From NCBI GenBank assembly GCA_024509875.1, contig JAMPIV010000299.1:1109001-1173000 (forward strand): a DNA stretch of 64,000 bases. The letters are read 5' to 3'. Shown in pieces: positions 22,619 through 33,018 of the stretch. The position numbers were made by a program, and so were the translations under genes. The DNA comes from Oreohelix idahoensis. Lineage: Eukaryota; Mollusca; Gastropoda; Stylommatophora; Oreohelicidae. Below the pieces are notes generated by a model, which did no database searches, was not told the origin of the DNA, and was given only the letters and a program-made list of their open reading frames with translations. The first letter of the stretch is position 1. Each line of letters opens with the position of its first letter.

Positions 22619-24016
22619 AGTTGTGCCTTACTTTCTTTAGTAAAAGAAATTCCTGAAGAAGAAATGTGAGTCCTTGTTATTTAACTAGTGAGATCTTCCT
22701 GCATGCAGCCAACCAGATAAAAGCCAGAGTTACATCTGGGGCTCAAGTGACTTCTCCAAGCTGAGTGTGCAATTTCGAGTTTTCAACATGTTTCCCCGAC
22801 GACAAGATTCCCAGGAAGTGTGTGTGGAATTTCAAGGGTCAATGACGGTGTACTTAGCCTCAGAAACAGAGGTTTACTTCTTCATTTGTATACTATAGTA
22901 TTGTGCTTAGCTAGTGGTCATATAAGGATGACTCCAGATATGCCTACAAGCATAGAAATGTGCGTCAACAGCCCAGACTCATTTAAGCTTTCTCTGAGTT
23001 GCGTCACTGTCGTACTATAGCGTCGCAGGTAAAAATAAATAGTAGAGCGCATAGAAGTCACACTCGATACTTCTCGGGACAGACAAAAAGACAGGAGGCA
23101 GTGGTGTACACACGTGTATGACTATGTGTTACGTATTTTTGACAGAAGAGGGTCACAGTCAAGAGAAACACAATAGATTACTGTAGATAACTCCCAGTTA
23201 TGTATTTCTCCCGCGATATATACGCTAAACCACAATAACACTCACTCTACCATACAATAAGACAGTATGTCTTATAGATACGTAGATAGATGGCGCAGGT
23301 ATAATCTACCAAGTCGTACATGATTTTATTGTAAAACTGAAAGTTTAAATCTTTTATTCCTGAACACTCACAACAATGGACAAAAAACACGTTAATTAAT
23401 TTATGAGCAACAGGTTTACTGGATATTTGTCAAATCTCTTAAAGTTCATGGAATATGCCGGCTTTATCTTCAAATAGATTTCAAAAGATTATAATTTTAC
23501 TGGCCGAGACTTTTTAATTTACAAAACTTAAATGTCCTTTATTTAAAGGTTTGTTAACAATGTTTTGAACAATGTGTTATGGTGAGTCGGAAGTCTTTGA
23601 GTCCGTTTTGTTGGTTGGCAACATTTTGTACTCTAGTGAAATATGTCTAAGCGCTGTCCAGAGAAATTGGTATGTTCTTTGACCAGTTCAAATTGACACT
23701 CAATAAATGAGGAAGGCAAAATCCATCTAGTCTCAGTTGACTTGAAAAATGAGCTCCAGAAATCTGCCATGGTATCAGCTTATGATTACAGCTAGGATCT
23801 CAGATACGAATCGTGAAGGACTTTGATTAATTTGTTAATCCGTTAGTATGAGTTTAAAAATAATAGTAATTGTTGTACTGGTATAGTCAACACAGAGATA
23901 AATTATAAGATTTGAACTAGAAAATTATCACAAGTCTGCCAAATACAACGAATAAAAGATACGTGTCGTTAAACTCATTGTCTTAGTGTTCATATGGCCC
24001 CCCCCCCCCCCCCCCC

Positions 24017-24345
24017 GAGGGTCGGAGTGGCTAAGAGGTATGGCGTCCGAATCGAGTTCTAGAGATACCGGGTTCGATTCCCAGTTAAGAGAATATAATG
24101 CATATACATTTTGTATTTTTCAGAACTAGTGGTCCTAATGATGTACTCCCCCCCCCCCCGGTCTCCTGGGTAGAGAGATAGGATGTCTAGCCCCTTCGGA
24201 TGAGGGCGAAAAAATAGGAGGTCCCGTGTGCCAGTTGTGCACGTTAAAAATCCCTCGGTAGTTGGAAATCGTGAAGAATAGTCCTATCAAGCAGCTGAAA
24301 TGGCAACATTTAAAAATTAGAAACCTAACCGCCACAAAAAATATT
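24017..24345 (+). mobile_element. tRNA-derived SINE
   Basis: The head looks like an RNA polymerase III promoter: A box TGGCTAAGAGG at 24028-24038 and B box GGTTCGATTCC at 24071-24081, about 33 bases apart, within a tRNA-like fold region. The body holds the block CCTTCGGATGAGGGCG followed by GGAGGTCCCGTGTGCCAGT and GCACGTTAAAAATCCC. Blocks of this kind recur in SINE core domains of marine invertebrates, possibly the Meta-SINE group, though I could not check this. A 19-base C run precedes it and a C run of about 11 interrupts the middle. The 3' boundary is approximate. Confidence 0.72.
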
Positions 24346-25083
24346 TATAGAATGTATGATTAATATATAAACACAATGGGATTCTCACCGGTGTTACGGA
24401 GTTCGTGCACTGTGCTGAGATCCTCCTTGTGTGATCTAAGGGAGGAGATCGGAGCACTGATGGAGTAGTCCGTGTGCAATGAAGATAGTCCTTAAATACC
24501 AAACCAAATTATGGCACCAGAATTTAGTCACATGATAGCGATTATCGACAGTAATGTCAAAATGAATTACTTCTTCCTTTAGCTTAGCCAGTTTTTCTCA
24601 GTCATTTACTTTAGCTTCCGACAATTCAGAAAACCTTTTAGTACAGTTGTTGAGATGATCGTAAGTCAAAGATTGCCGTAATCGAAGATGCAGTGCCAAT
24701 GCGTTCCGTAAGACGTACTTAAAGTATGGTATCTTGGGCAGACGATTTCCAGAGGTGGTGCTCGAACTATAACACTACGTTCATCTGTTTCAAAGATTTA
24801 TTTACAGGGGAAGGTAAAAATGAAGAGTGATACATTATTGCACAATTTGAATGTGGCGAGCTTTGGTATATTGATACAGGGGGGAAAAGTATCGAGCAAA
24901 TTAGCTGAGATTAACAAATAATATTCGCCGAAGAGAACGCACGTTATGCAAAGTACAAGTGAAAAAAGCCGCATTGAACACACAAAAGTGAAACAAAAAA
25001 ATTTACAGGGCAGAATTTTCAAAGAACGTAGGGGAAATTTTTTCTGTCTTAAATGACAGTTAAATTATTTAAATTTTCTTTAA

Positions 25084-25088
25084 CTTAT
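25084..25088 (+). repeat. E3 target-site duplication (second copy 34164-34168)
   Basis: CTTAT flanks the element on both sides, directly against the TG and CA termini of the LTRs. Confidence 0.9.
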
Positions 25089-26233
25089 TGTAACTGTCTT
25101 TTTTTCCTTGTTGAGGTGATCACTGGCCCAAGACAGTTTACATGTTGTTAGATGTGTAGTGCGAGCGTATGATGAGTTGAGTGTGGGTGCGAATGAAGAC
25201 GCGAATGTGTTTAGGCTCGTATAGATGTAGATCCTGCAACCCATACTCTCACATGCAGTAATCAAGGATGCTTTGACACTGCAGGCATGTTTCAAGACAT
25301 TTATTGACGGGAACACACATAATATCAACAGGAACAGTCAGTGTAACAAGGTCATGCTGACCTGACATCGATAGGTATACATTTGGCATTCAAAAAGGTA
25401 AACATCAGAATAGACGTGCATGGTCAATAGCAAAGTTCTTCAATAATGACAGTTCGTAGCGTCGCCCTTGGCGTCTCTGACTAAACGCGTCAGATGCCTT
25501 AGTTACCTTGACACACAGGTGCAACTTGGCACTCCCTGCCAATTGCACATATCAGGCTGTAGTATAATAGCCGGAAGCACAGGCCTCGTCCTAACGTCGG
25601 CCGTGTACTTCTGTTAAATAGGTTATCACCAACCCTGCAGTAATACTTATTGTAGATAGAAGTTCCGCCAATCTGCGGCTCCCACAATATATCCTCGTCA
25701 CTGGATTTCTGGACAATATAAGACTAACAGTCTTGGATGGCTACCTCGAGCACAAATATATAAGTTCTGAAATGGCGGATCCGTGAACTGCTGTTCACCC
25801 TAGGTAATCCTTTACATGTTCTGCCACCGAAAAGCGTAATAATGCATAAAGGTCGGTATTACCTGGTAAATGAATCCTCAGAACTACACAAGGAATTCTG
25901 TCGTCATCCCGACGCACAGAGATTCACTGGGGAAAACTGCCATAGCAGTTACTTCGAAGATTCTCCCCGAAAAACAATGGACTCTTGGTCCCTTCAGAAA
26001 AACAGGACCTCCCGGCTTCCCGGAAGTATATCTCACTCCCGCTTAAAAAACCTTCCCATAGGCCCACGCCGAACTGTCAACCTCTGACCCTAAAGGTCAA
26101 ACACAATGAATGAATAAACAAGGGAAGACAACCCCTAATCAACCTGACATCGCAGGTAAAGACACAATTATACTTATGATACAAACATAAGCAAATAACT
26201 TGACAGATGACTCCGTCGAAAATGACAGCAACA
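25089..26233 (-). repeat. E3 3' LTR (left)
   Basis: 1145 bp. On the plus strand it begins TGTAACTGTC and ends GACAGCAACA, and it is the same length as the right LTR. Differences I noticed: one base in the T-run near its start, and CCTCG versus CTTCG near 25695. Confidence 0.95.
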
Positions 26234-26252
26234 TTACTACCACCCCCCCTGT
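26234..26252 (-). promoter_or_regulatory. E3 polypurine tract
   Basis: On the minus strand ACAGGGGGGGTGGTAGTAA directly precedes the 3' LTR start TGTTGCTG. The run of G is unusual for a polypurine tract, and E4 shows the same feature in extreme form. Confidence 0.75.
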
Positions 26253-26669
26253 AAAAAAAAAAAAATGCAATTTTTTTTTTTTTAATATGTTCATGAGCAA
26301 GATAGCACCAGTATCACTTCTGTGCTCATGCAAACAATGAACCTAATATCAGGTACAATAGAAGAGGGTACAAATCATCTCCCAACATAGGAGAAAATAT
26401 TTCCTTTAAGCCAAACAAACTAAGGGATACCATTCAAGAAACCTAAGTTGCTGGCAATACCAATCATATATCAAACATTACTAAATAATATAATCATAGC
26501 AATATACAAATGTCAATGCTATTTTAGCAACATATCACTGATGGATGGACAAAATGAAATTTGTTAAATTATCTAAACATCATCCAAATACATTTGTATT
26601 ACAACATATTATGATATTAAGGACAGACCTAAGTCTGAAAATATATCAGGAAAAACTAGGACACAAGAT
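26253..26669 (-). other. E3 3' untranslated segment between pol and the polypurine tract
   Basis: About 417 bases of AT-rich sequence with an A-run and a T-run (26253-26283). No gene or clear motif is visible. Confidence 0.7.
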
Positions 26670-29642
26670 TTAACTGGAATCATGTGGGCATCTAGACAAT
26701 ATGTCCGCCATCACATTATCCGAACCACGGATAGCTCGCACCGTGAAATGGAAAGGCTGAAGAGCAATAGCATAACGAGTAGATCTCGAGCTCTTCAAAT
26801 CCTTACTTTGCATAGCCGTAAGAGCTTTTTGGTCGGTTTCCATAAAGAAATGCGCGCCCAGAAGGAACCTTTGTAGCTTAAGAATGGACCAAACCATAGC
26901 CAACAATTCACGGTCCAAAACCGAGTAATTCCTTTCTGCCGCATTCAGCTTCCTAGAAATATACATTACAGGATGCAGAGTTCCTGAATATTCCTGCATT
27001 AGTGCCGCTCCAATGCCAGTGGAAGAGGCATCACTACGAAGGACAAAAGTCTTATCAATCGTCGGTAGTCTTAAGATAGGATGAGATGAGAACAAATTCT
27101 TAACCTGATCCAATGAAGATTGGCATTCTTGGGACCAACGCACCATATTAGGAGAACCTTTTTTCAATAACGTTGAAAGTGGTGCCATAATGGAGGACAG
27201 ATTCTCAATGAATCTTCCATAGAATTGTATCAATCCCAAGAGACTACGCACTTGCTTTTTTGTCTTCGGAACCGAGATATTTAATATCTTTGAAATGTTT
27301 TGGTCCTCTGTCTTCAACAGACCATGACCAACTCGATGACCTAGGAAGGAAATTTCACTAAACCCAACAAAAGCTTTAGAGGGTTTAGCAGTCAAACTAT
27401 GCTCACGTAGAGTAGATAGCAATTCCTTCAGACCCACATAGTGTTCTTCCCAAGTATCGCTGAAAAGACAGATGTCGTCTAAATATGCAATGACATCTGC
27501 ACGATCTGATAGAATTCGTCGCATCATGCGCACGAAAGTCGCTGGGGCGTTCATAAGCCCGAAAGGCATAAAATTCCATTGAAACAGACCCCTAGGTGTC
27601 GAAAAAGCAGTGAGAGGTTTGGCGTGTTCCGTCAATGGGACTTGCCAATAACCTTTCGACAAGTCTAGTTTAGTAAAGAATTTAGCTTTAGAAAGTCTAA
27701 TAAGTAGATCATCTAATAACGGCATAGGTTCAGCATCGAACTTCGTAACTTGATTTAATTTGCGATAATCAACGCAAAGACGTATGTTATTGTCTTTCTT
27801 TCGAACAATAACTATCGACGAAGAATAAGCTGAAGTGGATGGTTCAATTATTTGTAGTTGAATCATTTCATCCAATTCTTTCTCGACTTGTGCTTGAAAA
27901 TGAATAGGTATTGGGTATGGTCTTACTCTGATCGGATTACGATCAGTAAGTATGATGTCATGTTCTATGACATCTGTGTGTCCAGGAATGTCGGTAAGGA
28001 CATCCTGATATGATTGTAACGTAGAGGATACTTGACGTTGTTCCTCAAAAGACAAGTTAGAAGAGACTGTAACGTCTCTCCACGATTCCGTTGAAATAAG
28101 TGGAATCGTAGGAAGAGGTAAGTTCACGTCAGAAAAAATAGTTTCCTCATCCTGTATAACGGACAGGGATGAGATGTGACCATGTTGAACTGGAGAGTCG
28201 TCCGTCGCCTGGAAAATAGGCTGTAAATAGTCTGGACGTTCAATAAACTCTGTTAACATATTTATATGGAAGGTTTTATGCCTTCCATCCACATCGACAA
28301 TATAGTCGACATCAGAAATTTTCGAGACTATAGTGTATGGACCCTTCCAAGAAATGAGAAGTCTATTCTCTCTTGAGGGCAGTAAGACATATGCTTTGTC
28401 TCCAGGACAAAGTTGACGTAGGCGTCTTTTCTTATTAGCAAATCGCCTAGCTTTTTCTTTCGCAAATTCGGAAGATGAAGTTGCTAACCTGCACGATTCG
28501 ATAATCTTTTCTCTAAGAGCTATAACATATTCATATGACGATTGTGTATCATCGTCAATATTATCGGAAGTTATCAAATCGTGTAACAAGGACATTGGCC
28601 CGCGCGGTTGCGCGCCAAAGACAAGTTCGAAGGGAGAAAACCCTGTATGCTCGTTGGGAACCTCTCTATAGGCAAAGAGGACTGCAGGTAAAACCCTGTC
28701 CCAATCTTCAGGATGATCCTCCGTTATCTTGCCAAGTAAGTTCTTTAGTGTCCTGTTAAGACGTTCTACCAATCCATTGGACATTGGATGATAAATACTA
28801 CTGAGAGACCTTTTAATGTCTAGCGTAGCCATTACCTGAGACATAACGTCCGAAATTAACTGAGTGCCGTGATCCGACAGTATTTCTCCGGGGAATCCCA
28901 GACGAGAAAATACGAGCCAAAGAGCATCAGCGATATCGACAGTTGATATGCTCTTCAGAGGAATAGCCTCTGGCCAACGCGTGCACATGTCCACGCAAGT
29001 GAGGATAAATTGGTGTCCTCTGGCTGACTTAATTTTGAACGGACCAATGATGTCTATAGCCATTTTCTGAAACGGCCGAATCGGAATATCTGCAGCCTGA
29101 ATAGGAGCAGCATGTCTCGGACCCCTAGACTTGACCTCTTGACAAATTTTGCAAGATCGGCAATAAATTCGGATGTCTTTATTCACGAATGGCCAAAAGA
29201 ATGACGCAAGGACTCTAGTTTTAGTTCTGGAAAAACCCATGTGTCCCGCACACTGAGAATCGTGTGCATGCCGAAGAATTAAGGCTCTCATACACTTAGG
29301 CACAAGAATTTGCGAGTGCATAGACTTGTCCGAGTGTTGTACCATTCGTACCAATATACCATTCTTCATAGTGATATACGATTTGTGATTCGTATTTTGA
29401 TTGGGATCCCCTTTCTTTGCAAGAAGGAAGTATTTCTTCAAAGAAGGATCCTCTTCTTGACGTTTAACAAACGAGTCATGGGAAATCACCAAGTGCTCGT
29501 CTTGGCTATCAACTTCATTACTATTATCAGATGAAGTTGGGGGATTAAGAGCTTGAGCTCTTGTCACCACTGCATTGACCGTTTGAATGTTTTTTTTCTT
29601 CCCAACTAGAAATTTGTTGCGGGGTGCATTCCTTAACCCCAT
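26670..29642 (-). CDS. pol: E3 Pol: integrase - reverse transcriptase - RNase H
   Basis: 990 codons from the ATG at 29642. After about 115 linker residues comes the integrase zinc finger (H125/H127, H134, C164, C167). The integrase core follows with D197 (AIDIIGP), D257 (SDHGTQL) and E293 (VERLNRT), spaced 35 residues as in active integrases. Then a GPY/F-type module (ISWKGPYTIVSKI, about 430-470), RT with D660 (KLDLSKGYWQ) and YLDD at 720-723, and RNase H with D871, E912, D937 and D980. The frame is +1 relative to gag-protease and overlaps it. The pol frame opens at 29654 and gag stops at 29545, so a frameshift in that 110-base stretch would produce the fusion. No stop or missing catalytic residue was found. 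Confidence 0.96.
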   Translation of the reverse strand: MGLRNAPRNKFLVGKKKNIQTVNAVVTRAQALNPPTSSDNSNEVDSQDEHLVISHDSFVKRQEEDPSLKKYFLLAKKGDPNQNTNHKSYITMKNGILVRMVQHSDKSMHSQILVPKCMRALILRHAHDSQCAGHMGFSRTKTRVLASFFWPFVNKDIRIYCRSCKICQEVKSRGPRHAAPIQAADIPIRPFQKMAIDIIGPFKIKSARGHQFILTCVDMCTRWPEAIPLKSISTVDIADALWLVFSRLGFPGEILSDHGTQLISDVMSQVMATLDIKRSLSSIYHPMSNGLVERLNRTLKNLLGKITEDHPEDWDRVLPAVLFAYREVPNEHTGFSPFELVFGAQPRGPMSLLHDLITSDNIDDDTQSSYEYVIALREKIIESCRLATSSSEFAKEKARRFANKKRRLRQLCPGDKAYVLLPSRENRLLISWKGPYTIVSKISDVDYIVDVDGRHKTFHINMLTEFIERPDYLQPIFQATDDSPVQHGHISSLSVIQDEETIFSDVNLPLPTIPLISTESWRDVTVSSNLSFEEQRQVSSTLQSYQDVLTDIPGHTDVIEHDIILTDRNPIRVRPYPIPIHFQAQVEKELDEMIQLQIIEPSTSAYSSSIVIVRKKDNNIRLCVDYRKLNQVTKFDAEPMPLLDDLLIRLSKAKFFTKLDLSKGYWQVPLTEHAKPLTAFSTPRGLFQWNFMPFGLMNAPATFVRMMRRILSDRADVIAYLDDICLFSDTWEEHYVGLKELLSTLREHSLTAKPSKAFVGFSEISFLGHRVGHGLLKTEDQNISKILNISVPKTKKQVRSLLGLIQFYGRFIENLSSIMAPLSTLLKKGSPNMVRWSQECQSSLDQVKNLFSSHPILRLPTIDKTFVLRSDASSTGIGAALMQEYSGTLHPVMYISRKLNAAERNYSVLDRELLAMVWSILKLQRFLLGAHFFMETDQKALTAMQSKDLKSSRSTRYAIALQPFHFTVRAIRGSDNVMADILSRCPHDSS

Positions 29643-31602
29643 GAATACGACCGATTATAAGATCCGCAATAGGATTAGGAAGAAGACATGCATGGACATC
29701 TCCTGTGAAGAAAGGAGTGTCAATCCTAATAATAGCAGTAGGATAGCTTTCCATAGTACCACCAAATGTAACACATTTGATTGTTTTTCCCGTGGCACAG
29801 CAAGGATCTATCAGAGACTCCTTAACCCCGACGGTAGTACATCCCGAATCGAAAAGTACTGAGACTAGCCTATCATTTATTAGACCTTTATGTAAGATGA
29901 GAGATCCTCTCCCATCATGCGCAACTGTAGCAGGTAGAGCAGGAAGAGGGTGACCACAACTTAGCGTAGATACAGTTGATGAGTCAAACAATGTTAAGCA
30001 TTGGGGGCATTCAGTTGCTCTCCCAAAATCGAAAGCACAACCAGTGATAGCCCTAGAGTTACCACTATCATTTACTGTATTACAGGCTCCATCAAACTCT
30101 TGTTGCGCAGAGTTTGCCTGTTGGTAAGGTCTTTTTTTGTTAAACCTAGGTCTACCTCGATTATCATTTCCCCTGTAATTATTTCGACTATCATTTCCCC
30201 TGTAATTGTTATCATATTGCCTATTGTAATCATCATTCCGGTTTGAATCCCGGTTTCTAAATTCACCATCGTCATAATCTTGACGTCGAGAATGATTACC
30301 TCGAAAATTTGAATAGTTATTATTTGGATAGCCTTTACGAAAGTGTCTCAAATTATTACCACTAAAATTACGAGAACTACCATCTTGTCTCCACTGCATA
30401 GACGAAGAACCATCATGTGTTGGATTACTCCGCTTCTGAGTGTAATTTTGATTACTTCCCCTATTCCAATTTTGTTGAGCACCCTGAAATTTTTTTCTGA
30501 AATTAGGGCCATATGGTGTTGCCGAAGCAGCTGGCAACCCTTCTTTCACTTTAGAATTGCTAACTGTAGCATGGGGATGTGCTGTGGCATACTGACAACA
30601 GTATTCCTCCATTTCTTTTAAGTTTTTAGGCTTACGCTCATGAAGGAATGCAAGAAAAGAATCATTAACAGATGACAAAACCTTATCTCGCAATAATAAG
30701 TCCATTAGACCTTCATATGTTTTCTCAATCTGAGACAACTCAACCCATCGTGTAAATGTACGACGTATCTTTGTAACAAAATCAGAGAAATCTACTCCAT
30801 TTTCTGGCAACATTGTCCTAAAACGAAGACGATAGTCTTCTTGTTTTAATTGGTATTTCTTTAGTAATGCTGCCCTGACAACATCATAATTAGTCCTCTC
30901 ATGTTCGTCTATTGTCATAAGAGTAGTCACTGTGTCACCTGTAAAAAATGGCATCAGTTGTTCAACATATTTTTCCTTTTTTATGTTATGCGTATCGCAC
31001 AAAAATTGGAATCTATCTAGATAATCTGCTACGTCATCCTTTAAAGGATTGAAATGAGGCAATTTAATCCTACTAACAAACTCCTTTGTCGTACTCGAAG
31101 TTGTTTGCTGAGCACCCGTACTCGCCAATTTCAATTTCTCTAACTCCAAAATTGCGAGTTTTTCATCAAGTTCCATCTTCTGTTTTCTTTCCTCATGTTC
31201 CATTTTTCTAATTTCAGCCTCAGCAGCAGCTTGAAGTTTTTTTTCCTCTGCAGCAGCTTGAAGTTTTTTTTCCTCTGCAGCAGCTTGAAGTTTTTTGTCT
31301 TCCATTTCCATCTGGAATTTTCTTTCATCAGCTGCAGCTTGAGCTTTCCTCTCCTCAGCAGCAGCTTGAGCTTTTCTCTCCTCAGCCTCTCTTTGATACC
31401 TTCTTTCTTCAAGTTCTAATCTTCTATTCTCAGCTTCTAGCTTCTTTAGTTCAGCTTCTGCTTTCAATTTAATTTCCTCTTTTTGTTTCTTTTCTTCTGA
31501 CTTTAATGCAATGGCGAATTGAGCAGATGAATATTCTTCCAATTCTTTACCAGACTTACCAAGGGTCAACCCTTGCTGGATGAAGAAATCCAATGTAGAC
31601 AT
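29545..31602 (-). CDS. gag: E3 Gag-protease
   Basis: Start chosen at the ATG at 31602 (MSTLDFFIQQG); the open frame upstream is preceded by a T-rich non-coding stretch. About 685 residues. Layout: N-terminal helix module, a long E/K/R coiled coil with three 9-residue units (EEKKLQAAA), then a capsid with a SCAN-like C-terminal half (nt about 30885-30580, ending LKEMEEYCCQYATAH). A basic N/R/G-rich low-complexity region follows, then a C-X2-C-X13-C-G-H motif where a nucleocapsid knuckle normally sits. Last is an aspartic protease with DSG (SVLFDSGCTT) and LIIGRIHG. Protease is in frame with gag here, unlike E1 and E6, where the frame changes before protease. The role is particle assembly, RNA packaging and maturation. 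Confidence 0.94.
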   Translation of the reverse strand: MSTLDFFIQQGLTLGKSGKELEEYSSAQFAIALKSEEKKQKEEIKLKAEAELKKLEAENRRLELEERRYQREAEERKAQAAAEERKAQAAADERKFQMEMEDKKLQAAAEEKKLQAAAEEKKLQAAAEAEIRKMEHEERKQKMELDEKLAILELEKLKLASTGAQQTTSSTTKEFVSRIKLPHFNPLKDDVADYLDRFQFLCDTHNIKKEKYVEQLMPFFTGDTVTTLMTIDEHERTNYDVVRAALLKKYQLKQEDYRLRFRTMLPENGVDFSDFVTKIRRTFTRWVELSQIEKTYEGLMDLLLRDKVLSSVNDSFLAFLHERKPKNLKEMEEYCCQYATAHPHATVSNSKVKEGLPAASATPYGPNFRKKFQGAQQNWNRGSNQNYTQKRSNPTHDGSSSMQWRQDGSSRNFSGNNLRHFRKGYPNNNYSNFRGNHSRRQDYDDGEFRNRDSNRNDDYNRQYDNNYRGNDSRNNYRGNDNRGRPRFNKKRPYQQANSAQQEFDGACNTVNDSGNSRAITGCAFDFGRATECPQCLTLFDSSTVSTLSCGHPLPALPATVAHDGRGSLILHKGLINDRLVSVLFDSGCTTVGVKESLIDPCCATGKTIKCVTFGGTMESYPTAIIRIDTPFFTGDVHACLLPNPIADLIIGRIHGVKECTPQQISSWEEKKHSNGQCSGDKSSSS

Positions 31603-32996
31603 TCTGTCTAATGAGATCAGAAACCTGAAAAAAAAAAAAATTAAATAAATTACCTTATCCCACTTCAATGGGAGACAAGTCTGAAATGCTAGACTTGTAT
31701 ACTCACTTCACTTTATTTTACTGTCTTAATCTTTGTAGATAACAAGTCTTTTATCAAAGAACTTGTATAAATATCTTATATAATATTATTTAACAAACTC
31801 TATATGAAGAGTCTACCTTATCAATAATATCAAAACATGACCAAGTATGTGTATGTAGACTGTGCATGACAGTAATGTAGTACAACCAAAAAAAAAATAC
31901 AAAGACAAAAATACAAAACAATACAAATGGCAACACTGTTTTAACCAAAAATGTGTAGAGAAATACACAAGAAAGGAGAGAGACCTACAGAATACAAACA
32001 AAACAAATCGACAATCAAAACTGAAAAACAGACAAAATATTACAAAAACAACGTTAAGTACAATTACATCACAGCTAACATCAATAGCGACCAATTGTCA
32101 CTAGCAAATTTCCAAATTAAGAAAATTTGCACCTACAGACCGCTTACAGTAAGCCTCGATCAAGTGGCATATTTACCGTAAGACCCACCAACCGAAAAAC
32201 CCGCAGAAAAATACACAAAACAGTAGAAGTGACATAAACATATAGCAATCAATTTCAATGTGTTGCAGAACAAGTTCAGTCACAGCTGAAACTAAAATAA
32301 ATTTCTTGCTCCTTGCGAACACAGAAACGAAATGTCAAACGCGCACTGAACGTCAAATCCACTGTAACATAAAGTGGTATTCACGAACCAAAGTTACTAT
32401 GACCTTCTCAAATTAGGGCTTGCACATTGAATGTTTACAATTTCACGTACTGTTTACAGACACTTGACCTCCAACAATGTAGCTTGAATACTCTGACCTA
32501 GAAAAGTCTGTTGTTGAATGAAACGTGTAACAACCCGCAGTACTGTTTACAATAGGAACCCGCCTTCTATGCAGTTATGGTCCACGTAGCAAATGCCTAG
32601 TAGTTCACTTCAGTACTTGTCTTGTTATGCTTTATGTAGCATTATAATATAAATGCTCGTACTGTTTATTTGTGTCAACCGTTGATGACCTATATCTGTC
32701 CTGTTGTAGCCAAAACTTGCAAGTGTAGAATTAGCGCTGTGTGTTACGGCTGTCCCGTGTGTAGCTTAGACCCACAGATCAGAAGTGTAATGTGTACTTG
32801 TCCTTCTTGTAACTTTCTCGACAAAACTGGAGACATCATACATGTAACAGCCAACCAGGAATGTAAATTTCTGGATCCATAAATGTCAACAATAATGTCA
32901 AATGCTCGCTCTGTTCTTTTTAAACCCACAGATCTGGTCCATCAGAAATGTAAGTTTCTAGGCCACATTGGCGACAAGAAATGTATCATAAGAGCC
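31603..32996 (-). other. E3 leader between PBS and gag
   Basis: About 1.4 kb of non-coding sequence, transcribed with the element. A long T-run followed by CAG lies just 5' of gag on the minus strand (about 31626-31640), which looks like a splice acceptor but may be chance. Near the PBS, two copies of GGTCCAnCAGAAATGTAA lie about 70 bases apart (32936 and 33007). Confidence 0.65.
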
Positions 32997-33014
32997 CACG
33001 TAACTGGTCCACCA
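32997..33014 (-). promoter_or_regulatory. E3 primer-binding site
   Basis: The minus strand reads TGGTGGACCAGTTACGTG, starting 4 bases after the LTR terminus GTTACA. The TGG start fits a tRNA CCA end. I could not name the tRNA. Confidence 0.75.
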
Positions 33015-33018
33015 GAAA

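Larger units (their letters stand above)
21878..25083. other. Unassigned AT-rich flank between E2 and E3
   Basis: I see no supported gene. Open frames are short and without recognisable domains. It contains the 22-bp tandem repeat at 22531-22618, C-runs near 23998 and 24151, and a tRNA-derived SINE at 24017-24345. Confidence 0.6.

Noticed and set aside
24017..24090. Functional serine-type tRNA gene
   Set aside because: A and B boxes are present, but the arms do not pair as a cloverleaf and a SINE body follows.
31626..31640. Splice acceptor before E3 gag (T-run then CAG)
   Set aside because: The nearest donor-like site is about 30 bases upstream, too close for an intron. No support for splicing.
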